A DNA stretch of 64,000 nt from Sanguibacter gelidistatuariae (GCF_900096585.1 NZ_FMYH01000004.1:1-64000); one strand, 5' to 3'; positions 17,681 through 28,229 are shown, numbered from the stretch's first letter. Notes: generated by a model not told the origin, from the sequence alone. A program made the numbers and translations.

Positions 17681-18376
17681 CTAGCCGTGTGACGGCAGAA
17701 CATCGGCCTGGTCCAAGGGGCGCGGCAGCCGGCTGCCGGCGAGCGTCGCGGCGAGGATCGCCTCGATCGCGAAGGCCGTGGTCTCGGCGAGGTCGACCGC
17801 GTCCGGGTCGAGCAGCCACTGCACCTGCAGGCCGTCCATGGTCCCGATGATGCAGCTTGCGCCCGTGCTGGCCGCGGCGTCGGTGAGGGAGATCGGTGAG
17901 CCCTCGGAGGCGGCGCGCTCCTCGACGATCTGTCGCAGCGCGGCCGCGATCTCCGCGCGCAGCACCTCGAAACGGCTCGTGACCCAGGGGCCCGCGGGGT
18001 GCCCGTCGGTGACCGACTCCCCGGCCAGAACCGTGTAGGCCTGGACGATCCCGCGCCGCTCGGCGTTCATGCGCGCGGTGAGCACGAGGTGGCGGAACAG
18101 CGCCATGCCGTCGGGGATGTGCTGCCCCTCGAGGTGCGCGACGTCGACCTTGTCGCGGTACTCGAGCACGGCGGTGAGCAGCTTGTCCTTGGAACCGAAG
18201 TGGTGCAGGACCCCCGCATGGGTGATACCGACCTGTTCGGCGACCTCAGTGAGCGACCCGTTGTGGTAGCCCTTCGACCCGAAAGTGTGCATCGCCGCCT
18301 TGAGGATCTCCTCGCGGCGCGCGGCCGTCTGCGCGCGCGGGCGGCGGGCTGGGACGGGCTTGCTCTGCTGTTCCAT
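17681..18376 (-). CDS. TetR-family regulator, likely repressor of the beta-glucosidase/oligosaccharide locus
   Basis: 231 residues with a standard TetR N-terminus: REEILKAAMHTFGSKGYHNGSLTEVAEQVGITHAGVLHHF carries the helix-turn-helix (here split: residues about 20-60). Divergent from the GH3 gene with a palindromic operator in the gap, so it probably represses both itself and the locus; the inducer would be a glucoside or its metabolite. The ATG at 18376 follows TATGGT by 6 nt without a Shine-Dalgarno, suggesting a leaderless mRNA. Confidence 0.87.
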   Translation of the reverse strand: MEQQSKPVPARRPRAQTAARREEILKAAMHTFGSKGYHNGSLTEVAEQVGITHAGVLHHFGSKDKLLTAVLEYRDKVDVAHLEGQHIPDGMALFRHLVLTARMNAERRGIVQAYTVLAGESVTDGHPAGPWVTSRFEVLRAEIAAALRQIVEERAASEGSPISLTDAAASTGASCIIGTMDGLQVQWLLDPDAVDLAETTAFAIEAILAATLAGSRLPRPLDQADVLPSHG

Positions 18377-18380
18377 ACCG

Positions 18381-18431
18381 CAACCATACTGTGATCTGCT
18401 TCACTTACTAACGTGTAAGTAAGTGTGGTTG
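18381..18431. promoter_or_regulatory. Nested palindromic operator between tetR and the GH3 gene
   Basis: Inner inverted repeat: CACTTACT (18402-18409) and AGTAAGTG (18418-18425) with an 8-nt centre, the typical form of a TetR-family site. Outer repeat: CAACCATACT (18381-18390) and AGTGTGGTTG (18422-18431), 9 of 10 matching, which overlaps the tetR -10 box ACCATA/TATGGT at 18383-18388. Binding here would block both divergent promoters. Confidence 0.7.
18383..18388 (-). promoter_or_regulatory. Candidate -10 box for leaderless tetR mRNA
   Basis: TATGGT on the minus strand ends 6 nt before the ATG at 18376. Confidence 0.5.
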
Positions 18432-18474
18432 TATTGCATCCACGCAGACAGCGACGTCAAGAGTGGAGAGTTGA

Positions 18475-21012
18475 GTGCACTTCCAGACAGCCCCCACCAG
18501 CACCGGATCCGGTGCCGGCCGGCCGTCCCTCGAGGCGGTGATCGCCGATCTTCTCGCCCAGCTCACGCTTGAAGAGAAGGTCCGGATGGTCGTCGGGGCG
18601 GACATGTGGAGCACCGTGGCGATCGAGCGGATCGGCCTGCGCGCCATGGTCCTCTCTGATGGTCCTGCGGGAGTGCGAGGCACGACCGCACAGGCGCCCC
18701 AGACGTCAGCATCCTTCCCAGCGCCCAGCGCCCTCTCGGCCACCTGGGACGTGGAGCTGGCGGCGCGCACCGGGGCGCTCTTCGCCTCCGAGGCTCGCCG
18801 TCACGGCGTCGACGTCGTGCTCGCCCCGCAGGTCAACCTGCAACGGACTCCCGTCGGCGGTCGTCACTTCGAGTGCTACTCCGAGGACCCGCACCTGACC
18901 TCGCAGATCGCGTGCGCCGTCGTCGGGCAGGCCCAGGCCGACGGCGTGGGCATGTCCGTCAAGCACTTCGTGGCCAACGACTCCGAGACAGAGCGCACGA
19001 GCTACCTCGCCTGCGTCGACGAGCGCACCATGCGCGAGGTCTACCTCGCACCCTTCGAACGCCTGGTCGCCGACGTCGGCGCGTGGAGCGTCATGGCCGC
19101 ATACAGCGGGGTCGACGACGGCGACGTCGCCGCCCCGATCGTCGAGCACCGCCCCCTGCTCACCGGTGTCCTCAAGGAGGAGTGGGGCTTCGACGGGGTC
19201 GTGGTCAGCGACTGGCTCGCCACGAAGTCCGTGGCGGCGGCCGTCCACGGAGGCCTCGACCTGCAGATGCCTGGACCGGACGGGCCCTGGGGCGATGGAC
19301 TGCTCGACGCCGTGCGCGCCGGGACCGTCACCGAGCTCGATCTCGATGACAAGGTGCTCCGGCTGCTGCGGCTCGCCCATCGGGTGGGCGCGCTCAAGGC
19401 GACCGCCTCACTCAGCACGGACCTGCGCGAGACCACAGCGCCCACCCCCGAGGAGGCCGCGGACTTCCTGCGTCTGCTCGTGGCCCGTTCGACTGTCGTG
19501 CTCGCCGACGACGACGACCTGATCCCCCTCACCTTCGGGGCCGGCAGCTCGCCGGCGACGATCGCGCTGCTGGGCCCCGCCGTGACCGAGCCCTTCCGCC
19601 AGGGCGGCGGGTCCTCCTACGTGGCACCGGACCGGACGACCTCCCTCGCCTCTGCGATGAGCGAGGCCCTGCCCGACGACGTCACCCTCTTGGTCTCCGC
19701 CGGCGCGCGGGCGCGGCTCAACCCGCCCGCCCTCGACATCGTGGCGCGGGCCCGGGATCTGACCACCGGCGAACCCGGCATCCGGGTCACCCTCACCGGT
19801 GCCGACGGCGCCGAGCTCGAGACCTGGACCACGACCACCTGGGACGGATGGCTCCAAGACGTCCGCGCCGACGCCGTGACTGCGCACGTGTCCGGCGCAT
19901 TCACACTGACCGAGCCGGGTGTCCACGAGATCGGCATCGGAACCGTGGGACGGCACCGCATCGTGGTCGACGGCCAGCTCGTCTCGACCGCCGGTCGGAT
20001 CGTCGCGGCCGAGGTGATCCTCGACTCCAGCCACAACAACCCGCTGGCGTTCTGCGCGGCCGTGGAGATCGGCCAGCCGCGCACCGTGCTGGTCGACGCC
20101 GAGCTCCAGGTGGTCCACTCGGTCGGATACGACTCCTTCGTCCGGGGATCGCTCGTGCACCGCCTGCCCGGGCTCAGCGCAGCCGAGGAGCTCGACGCTG
20201 CGGTGGCCGCCGCGGCCGAGGCAGACATCGCGATCGTCGTCGTCGGCACGACCGAGGAGGTCGAGTCCGAAGGCTACGACCGGACCACCCTGGCGCTGCC
20301 AGGCAACCAGGACGAGCTTGTCGCCCGGGTGCTCGCGGCAAACCCGGCGACGATCGTCGTCGTCAACGCGGGAGCACCCGTCGTCCTGCCATGGTTCGCC
20401 GATGCCGGGACGGTGCTGTGGGGCTGGCTCGCCGGACAGGAGACCGGGACTGGCCTGGCCGATGTGCTGCTGGGGGTCACCGAGCCCGCGGGCCGGTTGC
20501 CGTGGACGCTGCCCGGCGCCGAAGAAGACGTCCCCGTCCCTCACGCGCTGCCGCAGGACGGTCGGATCGACTACTCAGAGGGCGCCGACGTCGGTTACCG
20601 CGGCTGGGAGCGTGCCTGCCGCGTGCCGGCCGCGCCCTTCGGCCACGGTCTCGGGTGGTCCCGGTGGCGTTACGACGACGCCCGGGCCGACCTCGCCCCC
20701 GAGGGCGGCGTGGTCGTGACCGTGGAGCTCACGAACGTCGGCCCGCGGTCCAGCCGCGAGGTCGTCCAGGTCTACGTCGAGCCCCCCACCGGATCAGTCG
20801 ACGCCGCGCGGCCTGTGCGCTGGCTCGGCGGGTTCGCGGTGGCCGAGGTCGCGGCGGGTTCGCCGGCCACGGTCGCAGTAGACGTGCCTCGGCGCGCCTT
20901 CGAGATCTGGGACACCACCTCCCACGGGTGGGTGCTGCCACCCGGCCCGCACCACCTGCGGATCGGGCGATCGGTCGGCGACCTGTGGATCGAGCTCGAC
21001 GCTCCGCTCTGA
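18475..21012 (+). CDS. Beta-glucosidase, glycoside hydrolase family 3
   Basis: 845 residues, no signal peptide, so intracellular. Releases terminal glucose from imported beta-oligosaccharides. Order: GH3 N-terminal TIM barrel (to about 320; KHFVAND at 163-169; nucleophile Asp246 in GVVVSDW), GH3 C-terminal domain interrupted by a PA14-like insertion (about 440-560, HEIGIGTVGRHRIVVDG), and a fibronectin III-like end (RSSREVVQVYV). This architecture is that of three-domain GH3 beta-glucosidases with PA14. GTG at 18475 has GGAGAG just upstream. It heads the ABC importer genes and faces a TetR gene. Confidence 0.95.
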   Translation: MHFQTAPTSTGSGAGRPSLEAVIADLLAQLTLEEKVRMVVGADMWSTVAIERIGLRAMVLSDGPAGVRGTTAQAPQTSASFPAPSALSATWDVELAARTGALFASEARRHGVDVVLAPQVNLQRTPVGGRHFECYSEDPHLTSQIACAVVGQAQADGVGMSVKHFVANDSETERTSYLACVDERTMREVYLAPFERLVADVGAWSVMAAYSGVDDGDVAAPIVEHRPLLTGVLKEEWGFDGVVVSDWLATKSVAAAVHGGLDLQMPGPDGPWGDGLLDAVRAGTVTELDLDDKVLRLLRLAHRVGALKATASLSTDLRETTAPTPEEAADFLRLLVARSTVVLADDDDLIPLTFGAGSSPATIALLGPAVTEPFRQGGGSSYVAPDRTTSLASAMSEALPDDVTLLVSAGARARLNPPALDIVARARDLTTGEPGIRVTLTGADGAELETWTTTTWDGWLQDVRADAVTAHVSGAFTLTEPGVHEIGIGTVGRHRIVVDGQLVSTAGRIVAAEVILDSSHNNPLAFCAAVEIGQPRTVLVDAELQVVHSVGYDSFVRGSLVHRLPGLSAAEELDAAVAAAAEADIAIVVVGTTEEVESEGYDRTTLALPGNQDELVARVLAANPATIVVVNAGAPVVLPWFADAGTVLWGWLAGQETGTGLADVLLGVTEPAGRLPWTLPGAEEDVPVPHALPQDGRIDYSEGADVGYRGWERACRVPAAPFGHGLGWSRWRYDDARADLAPEGGVVVTVELTNVGPRSSREVVQVYVEPPTGSVDAARPVRWLGGFAVAEVAAGSPATVAVDVPRRAFEIWDTTSHGWVLPPGPHHLRIGRSVGDLWIELDAPL

Positions 21013-21092
21013 CCCCGCGGGTCGGTGCGCCGGCCTGCACCACACCTTTCCACCTCTCTAACAAGAAGTTCCCAACGTGCAAGGAGGCACAC

Positions 21093-22775
21093 ATGCGTAA
21101 TCACAAGAAGGCCCTCTCGGCGGTCGCCGGTCTGGCGGCAGCGGTCATGCTCATGACCGGTTGCGGCGGCGGTTCGAGCGATGGCTCGAGCACCACCAAG
21201 GGAAGCGGTGAGAAGGGCGCAGTCCTGACCATCGGTATGCCCAACGGCACCCAGACCGACAACCACAACCCCTTCGGTGCGACGTCGTCGGCGAAGTCGC
21301 TCGGCTACGCCAACGTGCTCTACGAGCCGATCGCCCAGGTCAACGACATCAACCCGGCCGAGGACCCCGTCCCGTGGCTGGCGAGCGAGTGGACCTGGAA
21401 CGACGACTTCACCCAGATCACCATCACCCCGCGTGATGGAGTCCTGTGGTCTGACGGCCAGAAGCTGACGGCCGACGACATCGCGTACTCGTACTCGATG
21501 CGCCGGGACAACCCGGCCATCAACGCCGACGCACTGCCCTACGGCGACATCTCCGTCGAGGACGGGAAGGTTGTCGTCAACTTCACCAACGGCCAGTACA
21601 CCAACCAGACGAAGCTCCTCAAGCTGCTCATCGTCCCCAAGCACATCTGGGAGAAGGTGACCGACCCGGGTGAGGACGTCAACAAGAACCCGATCGGCAC
21701 CGGCCCGTACACCCTGGAGTCATGGACCCCGCAGGCCGCAACGCTCAAGGCCCGCACCGACTACTGGGGCGGCGACCTTGCGGTTCCGGAGCTCCGCTAC
21801 AGCTCCTACACCGACAACGCCGCGCTGACCAACGCCCTCATCTCCGGTGAGGTCCAGTGGGGATGGACCTTCATCCCCGACATCGAGAACATCTTCATCT
21901 CGGCGGACAAGGAGCACAACAAGTTCTGGGCAGCAGCCGGCCTCGGTGCGGACGTGCTCTACCTCAACACCACCGTCGCGCCATTCAACGACGTGGCTGT
22001 GCGCAAGGCCGTGAGCATGGTCATCGACCGTGACCAGACGTCGGAGCTCGCCACGACCGGCCAGGTCCCCGCGATCAACTCCGTCGTGGGCCTCCCCGAG
22101 CCGGCCGGTACGCCGTTCATCTCCGCGGACTTCACCGGCAAGGAGTTCAAGGTCGACGTCGAGGGCGCCAAGAAGGTCCTCACCGACGCCGGGTACACCT
22201 ACTCCGGCGACACGCTGCTCGACCCCTCGGGCGCACCGGTCTTCTTCACCCTGAGCAACCCTGCAGGCTGGAGCGACTACCTGACTGGTCTTGAACTGAT
22301 CTCCGCCGCCGTCAAGGAGATCGGGATCGACACGTCGGTCGACGCGATGAACCAGGACGCATGGTTCACCGCGATCGCCGAGGGCGACTTCCAGGCCTCG
22401 ATGCACTGGACCGACACGGGTGCCACGCCGTGGGACATCTACTCCAACATCATGGACGGCGCACAGATCAAGCCGGTCGGCGAGAGCGCCGCGTGGAACT
22501 TCGGTCGCTTCGACAACCCGACAGCCACCGAGGCGCTGGCGACCTTCGCCGCCAGCCCCGACAAGGCCGTCCGCGACGAGGCCCTCGCCACGATCCAGCA
22601 GGTCTTCGTGGACGAGGTTCCCGCGATCACTGTGCTGACCCGTCCGTACTCGGCCCAGTACACGACCAAGAACTACGTCGGATGGCCCGACGCGACCAAC
22701 CCCTACGCACCGCCGCAGCCGACCCTGGTCCAGGCTTCGCTCATCCTGACGAAGCTCAAGCCCGCTTCTGACTGA
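21093..22775 (+). CDS. ABC transporter substrate-binding lipoprotein, family 5 (oligosaccharide/peptide)
   Basis: 560 residues. A lipoprotein signal with lipobox LMTGC puts Cys24 at the mature N-terminus. The rest is an SBP_bac_5 (DppA/OppA-type) fold: NPIGTGPYTLESW and the domain order are typical. Family 5 proteins bind di- or oligopeptides but in several bacteria beta-oligosaccharides; the GH3 enzyme upstream favours the latter. Strong Shine-Dalgarno AAGGAGG at 21081. The gene is followed by a 25-bp hairpin that probably makes this protein more abundant than the transporter subunits. Confidence 0.92.
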   Translation: MRNHKKALSAVAGLAAAVMLMTGCGGGSSDGSSTTKGSGEKGAVLTIGMPNGTQTDNHNPFGATSSAKSLGYANVLYEPIAQVNDINPAEDPVPWLASEWTWNDDFTQITITPRDGVLWSDGQKLTADDIAYSYSMRRDNPAINADALPYGDISVEDGKVVVNFTNGQYTNQTKLLKLLIVPKHIWEKVTDPGEDVNKNPIGTGPYTLESWTPQAATLKARTDYWGGDLAVPELRYSSYTDNAALTNALISGEVQWGWTFIPDIENIFISADKEHNKFWAAAGLGADVLYLNTTVAPFNDVAVRKAVSMVIDRDQTSELATTGQVPAINSVVGLPEPAGTPFISADFTGKEFKVDVEGAKKVLTDAGYTYSGDTLLDPSGAPVFFTLSNPAGWSDYLTGLELISAAVKEIGIDTSVDAMNQDAWFTAIAEGDFQASMHWTDTGATPWDIYSNIMDGAQIKPVGESAAWNFGRFDNPTATEALATFAASPDKAVRDEALATIQQVFVDEVPAITVLTRPYSAQYTTKNYVGWPDATNPYAPPQPTLVQASLILTKLKPASD

Positions 22776-22783
22776 TTCCCCTT

Positions 22784-22841
22784 CCCGTCTGCCGGTGACC
22801 GAGACCTGACCTAGACCAGGTCTCGGTCACCGGCAGACGGG
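22784..22841 (+). terminator. 25-bp perfect hairpin inside the importer operon
   Basis: 22784-22808 (CCCGTCTGCCGGTGACCGAG and onward) is exactly complementary to 22817-22841 with an 8-nt loop, 8 nt after the binding-protein stop. No T-run follows. It may act as a partial terminator and 3'-end stabiliser, with read-through into the ATPase and permease genes. Confidence 0.9.
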
Positions 22842-22858
22842 TCTTGGCGCTCGCACCG

Positions 22859-22906
22859 CCCTCTTTCTTCTCCGCGTCTCCTCTTCTCCTCTTCTCCGCG
22901 CTCCGG
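22859..22906 (+). other. Pyrimidine-rich tract after the operon hairpin
   Basis: Nearly all C and T (CTCTTTCTTCTCC..., only a few G) over about 48 nt between the hairpin and the next gene. In RNA it would be unstructured, a candidate Rho-loading or RNase-sensitive site. Confidence 0.5.
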
Positions 22907-22932
22907 CGCACGTTCAAGCAAGCAGGTATCCG

Positions 22933-24047
<1,115 letters not shown>

Positions 24048-24051
<4 letters not shown>

Positions 24052-25028
24052 AGTACTTTGCCCGGCGAATCTTCATCTACGTGCTCACCGCTTGGGCGGC
24101 CGTCACCATCAACTTCTTCATCCCGAGGTTGATGCCCGGCGACCCGGTGCAGTCCCTCATCAACCGGAAGCAAGGGCAGATCAGCGCGGACGCCGCGCAG
24201 TCGCTCTACGTGCTCTTCGGCCTGGACAAGAACACCAACATGCTGGAGCAGTACATCGCCTACTGGCAACAGCTGCTGCGCGGCGACCTCGGCCTGTCCT
24301 TCGCGAACTTCCCCACGCCGGTGAGCGAAGTTCTCGCCCAGTCCCTGCCGTGGACGATCGGTCTCGTGGGTATCGCGACCATCATCAGCTTCGTGCTCGG
24401 ATCGCTGATCGGCGTGCTGATCGGGTGGCGGCGGGGGACGTGGGCGGACGGGATCCTGCCCGTCGCGACGTTCTTCTCCTCCGTCCCGTACTTCTGGCTC
24501 GGTCTGATCGCCATCATGCTCTTCTCGATCACCTGGAAGATCTTCCCGACGGGTGGCGCCTACGACGGCGGACTCATCCCAGGCTGGGACCTGGACTTCA
24601 TCGTCTCGGTGCTCCAGCACGGTGCGCTGCCCGCACTGACGATCGTGCTGTCCTCGGTGGCCGGCTGGATCCTCGGGATGCGCAACATGATGGTGACCGT
24701 GACGTCGGAGGACTACGTCACGGTCGCCCAGGCCAAGGGCCTGTCCGAGTCCAACGTGATGTTCGGCTACGCCGCCCGCAACGCGGTCCTGCCGCAGGTG
24801 TCCAGCTTCGCCCTGTCGTTGGGGTTCATCGTCTCGGGGACACTGGTCACCGAGATGGTCTTCTCCTACCAGGGCATCGGCTTCACGCTGTTCCAGGCGA
24901 TCGGCGCGAAGGACTTCCCGCTCATGCAGGGCGCCTTCCTGGTCATCACGCTCTCCGTGCTGGCCGCGAACATCCTCGCCGACGTCGCCTACGTCTTCCT
25001 CGATCCGCGCACCCGACAGGAGGGCTGA
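24048..25028 (+). CDS. ABC transporter permease, DppB-like
   Basis: 326-residue inner-membrane protein with about six helices. N-terminal [28 protein letters not shown] is the standard DppB/OppB opening; the EAA-type loop is near [25 protein letters not shown]. Coupled to the upstream ATPase (ATGA overlap, Shine-Dalgarno GGTGGAGG) and 3 nt before the second permease. Confidence 0.94.
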
Positions 25029-25031
25029 GAC

Positions 25032-26147
25032 ATGACCGCCATCCCCGTCCAGACCGACGCCACGGCCTTGACCGGCACAAACCCCGCACCGACCGCCGCC
25101 GGTCCCCGCCGCAAGCCTCGCGGCACGGCCCAGCAGCGGTTCCCGTTCCTGCGGAACAAGAAGGCCGTCACCGGCCTGGTGATCCTCGGCTTCTTCACGC
25201 TCCTGGCACTGATCGGCCCGTGGATCGCACCCTTCGACCCGAATGCCATCTCCAAGGACATCTTGCAGGGGCCGAGCGCCACGCACTGGTTCGGGACGTC
25301 GCACCTGGGCCAGGACGTCTTGTCCCAGATCATCGTGGGGACCCGCAGCGTCATGCTGGTCGGGCTGGTCACGGGCGTCATCGCGACGGTGCTCTCCGTG
25401 ATCGTGGGCGTCAGCGCCGGATTCCTGGGAGGTGTCAGCGACGAGATCCTCTCGGCGTTGTCCAACATCTTCCTGGTCATCCCCGCACTCCCGCTGATCA
25501 TCATCATCGCCGGCCAGCTGCCCGACGCCGGTGGTATGACCATCGCGCTGATCCTGGCGGCCACCGGCTGGGCCTGGGGCGCACGGGTGCTCCGCGCCCA
25601 GACGCTGTCCCTGCGGCGCCGGGACTTCGTCGAGGCGGCCCGCGCGAACGGCGAGTCGACCTGGCGCATCGTCTGGTTCGAGACCCTGCCGAACCTCACC
25701 GCGATCATCGCCTCGAGCTTCATCGGCACCGTGACGTTCGCGATCCTGTCGCAGACGACGCTCGCCTTCATCGGAGTCACGAGCATCAAGAGCTGGAGCT
25801 GGGGGACCGTCCTGTACTGGGCGCAGTCCGGGCAGGCGCTGCACCGCGGCGCCTGGTGGTGGTTCGTGCCGGCCGGCCTGTGCATCGCGCTCGTGGGCAT
25901 GGCACTGACGTTCATCAACTTCGGCATCGACGAGTTCGTCAACCCGCGCCTTCGGTCCGCGGGCACCAGCGCGAAGGACATGCGCCGACGGGGCATCCGC
26001 CCGCGCATCGGCTTCACCGCGATCGACCGGTCCGCCATGGCGACGTCGCGTCGTCGCGCCGTCGCGCCGCCCGCGCACCCGGACGCCTGGGCGCCCGAGA
26101 CCACGCCGTCGCCGAAATCCCCACCCACGAAGGAGCCGAAGCGATGA
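25032..26147 (+). CDS. ABC transporter permease, DppC-like
   Basis: 371 residues. A basic N-terminal tail of about 45 residues, an OppC_N segment with the first helix, then the BPD transmembrane domain; EAA loop RRRDFVEAARANGESTWRIV. A C-terminal cytosolic tail of about 60 residues rich in Arg, Ala and Pro is longer than usual. The stop overlaps the next ATPase start (ATGA). Confidence 0.93.
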   Translation: MTAIPVQTDATALTGTNPAPTAAGPRRKPRGTAQQRFPFLRNKKAVTGLVILGFFTLLALIGPWIAPFDPNAISKDILQGPSATHWFGTSHLGQDVLSQIIVGTRSVMLVGLVTGVIATVLSVIVGVSAGFLGGVSDEILSALSNIFLVIPALPLIIIIAGQLPDAGGMTIALILAATGWAWGARVLRAQTLSLRRRDFVEAARANGESTWRIVWFETLPNLTAIIASSFIGTVTFAILSQTTLAFIGVTSIKSWSWGTVLYWAQSGQALHRGAWWWFVPAGLCIALVGMALTFINFGIDEFVNPRLRSAGTSAKDMRRRGIRPRIGFTAIDRSAMATSRRRAVAPPAHPDAWAPETTPSPKSPPTKEPKR

Positions 26148-27220
26148 CCGAGACGATCACCGCGCTGAGCGGGACCCCCACCGCGGCCCGGGAGCCCATC
26201 CTGGAGATCCGTGACCTGCACGTCGGCTACGGCTACGGCGAGAGCCCGGTCCGAGCATTGCGCGGAGTCAACCTCACTCTGCACCGCGGAGAGGTGCTGG
26301 GGCTGGCCGGAGAGTCGGGCTGCGGAAAGTCGACGCTCGCCTATGCCGCGACGCGGCTGCTCCCGCCCCCCGGCCTCATCATGGGCGGAGAGGTGCTCTA
26401 TCACGGCGCCCAGGGCAGCGGTGAGCCGCCGGTCGACATCCTCTCGATGACCGACAAGGAGCTGCGTGCCTCTCGCTGGGAGGACGTCGCCATCGTCTTC
26501 CAGGGGGCGATGAACTCGCTCAACCCGGTCTACCGGATCGGGCGGCAGCTCATGGACGCGATCGCCGCGCACCGCAAGGACTCGACCAAGGCCGAACGCG
26601 CCGAGCGGGCCCGCGAGCTGCTCTCCATGGTGGGCATCGCGCCGGACCGGGTCTCGGCCTTCCCGCATGAGCTCTCCGGGGGCATGCGTCAGCGTGTGAT
26701 GATCGCGATGGCGCTCGCCCTCGAGCCCAAGGTCCTCATCATGGACGAGCCGACGACGGCGCTCGACGTCGTCATGCAGCGCCAGATCCTCGAGCAGGTC
26801 ATCGACCTGCGCGACCGGCTGGGCTTCTCGGTCATCTTCATCACCCATGACGTGTCGCTGCTCATCGAGGTCGCGGACCGGATCGCGATCATGTACGCCG
26901 GGGAGATCATCGAGGAGGCGAGCGCGAGCGACGTCTACCGCCGACCGCGCCACCCCTACGCGCACGGTCTGCTGCACTCCTTCCCGCCGTTGCACGGACC
27001 CAAGCGTCCGCTCGCGGGCATCCCGGGATCCCCGCCGGACCTGCAGGCGCTGCCCAGCGGCTGCCCGTTCCGGGTGCGCTGCGACCACGTGATGGACGCC
27101 TGCTCGCAGATCCAGCCTGTCCTCGGGCCGACTCGGCTCAACGAGCCCGGCCGGCAGGTGGCCTGCCTGCTGCACGATGCCGCACTGGCGCCGACGCTGC
27201 CGGAGTCGCTCAGCCGGTGA
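26144..27220 (+). CDS. Oligosaccharide/peptide ABC transporter ATPase, DppD-like
   Basis: 358 residues. Walker A GESGCGKST, Q-loop VFQGAMNSLNPVYRIG, signature LSGGMRQRVMIAMAL, Walker B LIMDEP, switch ITHD, and the C-terminal Cys motif (CPFRVRCDHVMDAC). Partner of the DppF-like ATPase. Last gene of the five-gene importer; transcription would then meet palindrome D. Confidence 0.93.
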   Translation: MTETITALSGTPTAAREPILEIRDLHVGYGYGESPVRALRGVNLTLHRGEVLGLAGESGCGKSTLAYAATRLLPPPGLIMGGEVLYHGAQGSGEPPVDILSMTDKELRASRWEDVAIVFQGAMNSLNPVYRIGRQLMDAIAAHRKDSTKAERAERARELLSMVGIAPDRVSAFPHELSGGMRQRVMIAMALALEPKVLIMDEPTTALDVVMQRQILEQVIDLRDRLGFSVIFITHDVSLLIEVADRIAIMYAGEIIEEASASDVYRRPRHPYAHGLLHSFPPLHGPKRPLAGIPGSPPDLQALPSGCPFRVRCDHVMDACSQIQPVLGPTRLNEPGRQVACLLHDAALAPTLPESLSR

Positions 27221-27243
27221 CCGTCCCCGCCCCGCCCTGCCCC

Positions 27244-27309
27244 CCGCTGAGTGCGTGGACATGTACGCAACATGTCGGCGTGTCGCGTACATGTTCACGC
27301 ACTCAGCGG
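27244..27309. repeat. 66-nt palindromic element, copy D (divergent interior)
   Basis: Arms 27244-27268 and 27285-27309 pair over 25 nt, with one G-T wobble. The outer 12 nt (CCGCTGAGTGCG) equal the other copies, but the inner arm (GACATGTACGC) is unrelated to them and still self-complementary. Total length is again exactly 66. It lies between the converging importer operon and the SGNH hydrolase gene. Confidence 0.9.
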
Positions 27310-27329
27310 AGGCGGTGGTGGGGGCAGGT

Positions 27330-28196
27330 TCACCCGAAGGGCGTGAGCTCGGGGTACTTCGCCGTCCTGGCGTCCCCGGAGGACTGCCGGCGCAGCCGGC
27401 GGGTCGCCCACGGATAGACGTGCTCGCGCAGCCAGTGCGCGTTCTCGCGCACCCACTCGATCCGGGGGACCGGCGGGAGCGGGGTCAACGGGTCGTCCCA
27501 CGCCTCGTCGTCGGGCACCTGGTCGAGGCCGAGCAGAGCCGCCTGGGACACCCGGCGGTGACCTTCCGGGGTGAGGTGGATGCGATCCTCGGACCACATT
27601 CGCCAGTCCTTGAGGGACCGCATGCCCCACATGTCCATGACGTACGCCCCGTGCCGGTGGGCGATCGACCAGATGAGCGAGTTGTAGATGCCCACCCGCC
27701 CCCGGGTCATCGACACCAGCGGGCTCTCGGCCGTGTCGAAGCCCGTGCACAGCAGGACGTCCGCGCCGCTCTCGCGGATCGTCACGACGGCGTCCTCGAG
27801 GTTGCGGGCGATCCAGTCGATGTCGACCGTCGGGCGCAAGATGTCGTTGCCGCCGCCGACGAGGCTCACCAGGTCGGGCTTCATCTCCAGGGCGGCCGGC
27901 AGCTGGTCGACGATGATCGAGCGCATGAGCCTGCCGCGGATCGCGAGGTTCGCGTAGAGCAACGGGTCCTGACCGGCGTCGATGCGCCGGTGGGAGAGGT
28001 TCTGGGCGAGCAGGTCTGCCCAGCCGCGACACTGGGTGTCGTCGTCGGGATGCACGTCCCAGAGGCCCTCGGTGAAGGAGTCGCCGATCGCCACGTAGCG
28101 CGACCACGGCCCCGGGGCCGGGAGGCGCACCCCGTCGGTCGACGGATGTGCGGTGGCGGTGGACTCGGGGCTCTGGGTGGTTTTGGCGTCGCTCAC
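27330..28196 (-). CDS. SGNH/GDSL-family hydrolase
   Basis: 288 residues without signal peptide. SGNH blocks: GDSFTEG (catalytic Ser), Gly in the second block, VGGGNDIL (third block), DRIHLTPEGH (catalytic Asp-x-x-His). An esterase or lipase acting on an acylated sugar, glycan or lipid; substrate unknown. GTG at 28196. Located after ung on the same strand, with a small hairpin between. Confidence 0.88.
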   Translation of the reverse strand: MSDAKTTQSPESTATAHPSTDGVRLPAPGPWSRYVAIGDSFTEGLWDVHPDDDTQCRGWADLLAQNLSHRRIDAGQDPLLYANLAIRGRLMRSIIVDQLPAALEMKPDLVSLVGGGNDILRPTVDIDWIARNLEDAVVTIRESGADVLLCTGFDTAESPLVSMTRGRVGIYNSLIWSIAHRHGAYVMDMWGMRSLKDWRMWSEDRIHLTPEGHRRVSQAALLGLDQVPDDEAWDDPLTPLPPVPRIEWVRENAHWLREHVYPWATRRLRRQSSGDARTAKYPELTPFG

Positions 28197-28210
28197 TGCT
28201 TCATTCTGGC

Positions 28211-28228
28211 CCAGGTCGGCAGACCTGG
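28211..28228 (-). terminator. Small hairpin after ung
   Basis: CCAGGTC and GACCTGG with a 4-nt loop, directly after the ung stop at 28230. A short stem, so at best a weak terminator. Confidence 0.45.
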
Positions 28229-28229
28229 C

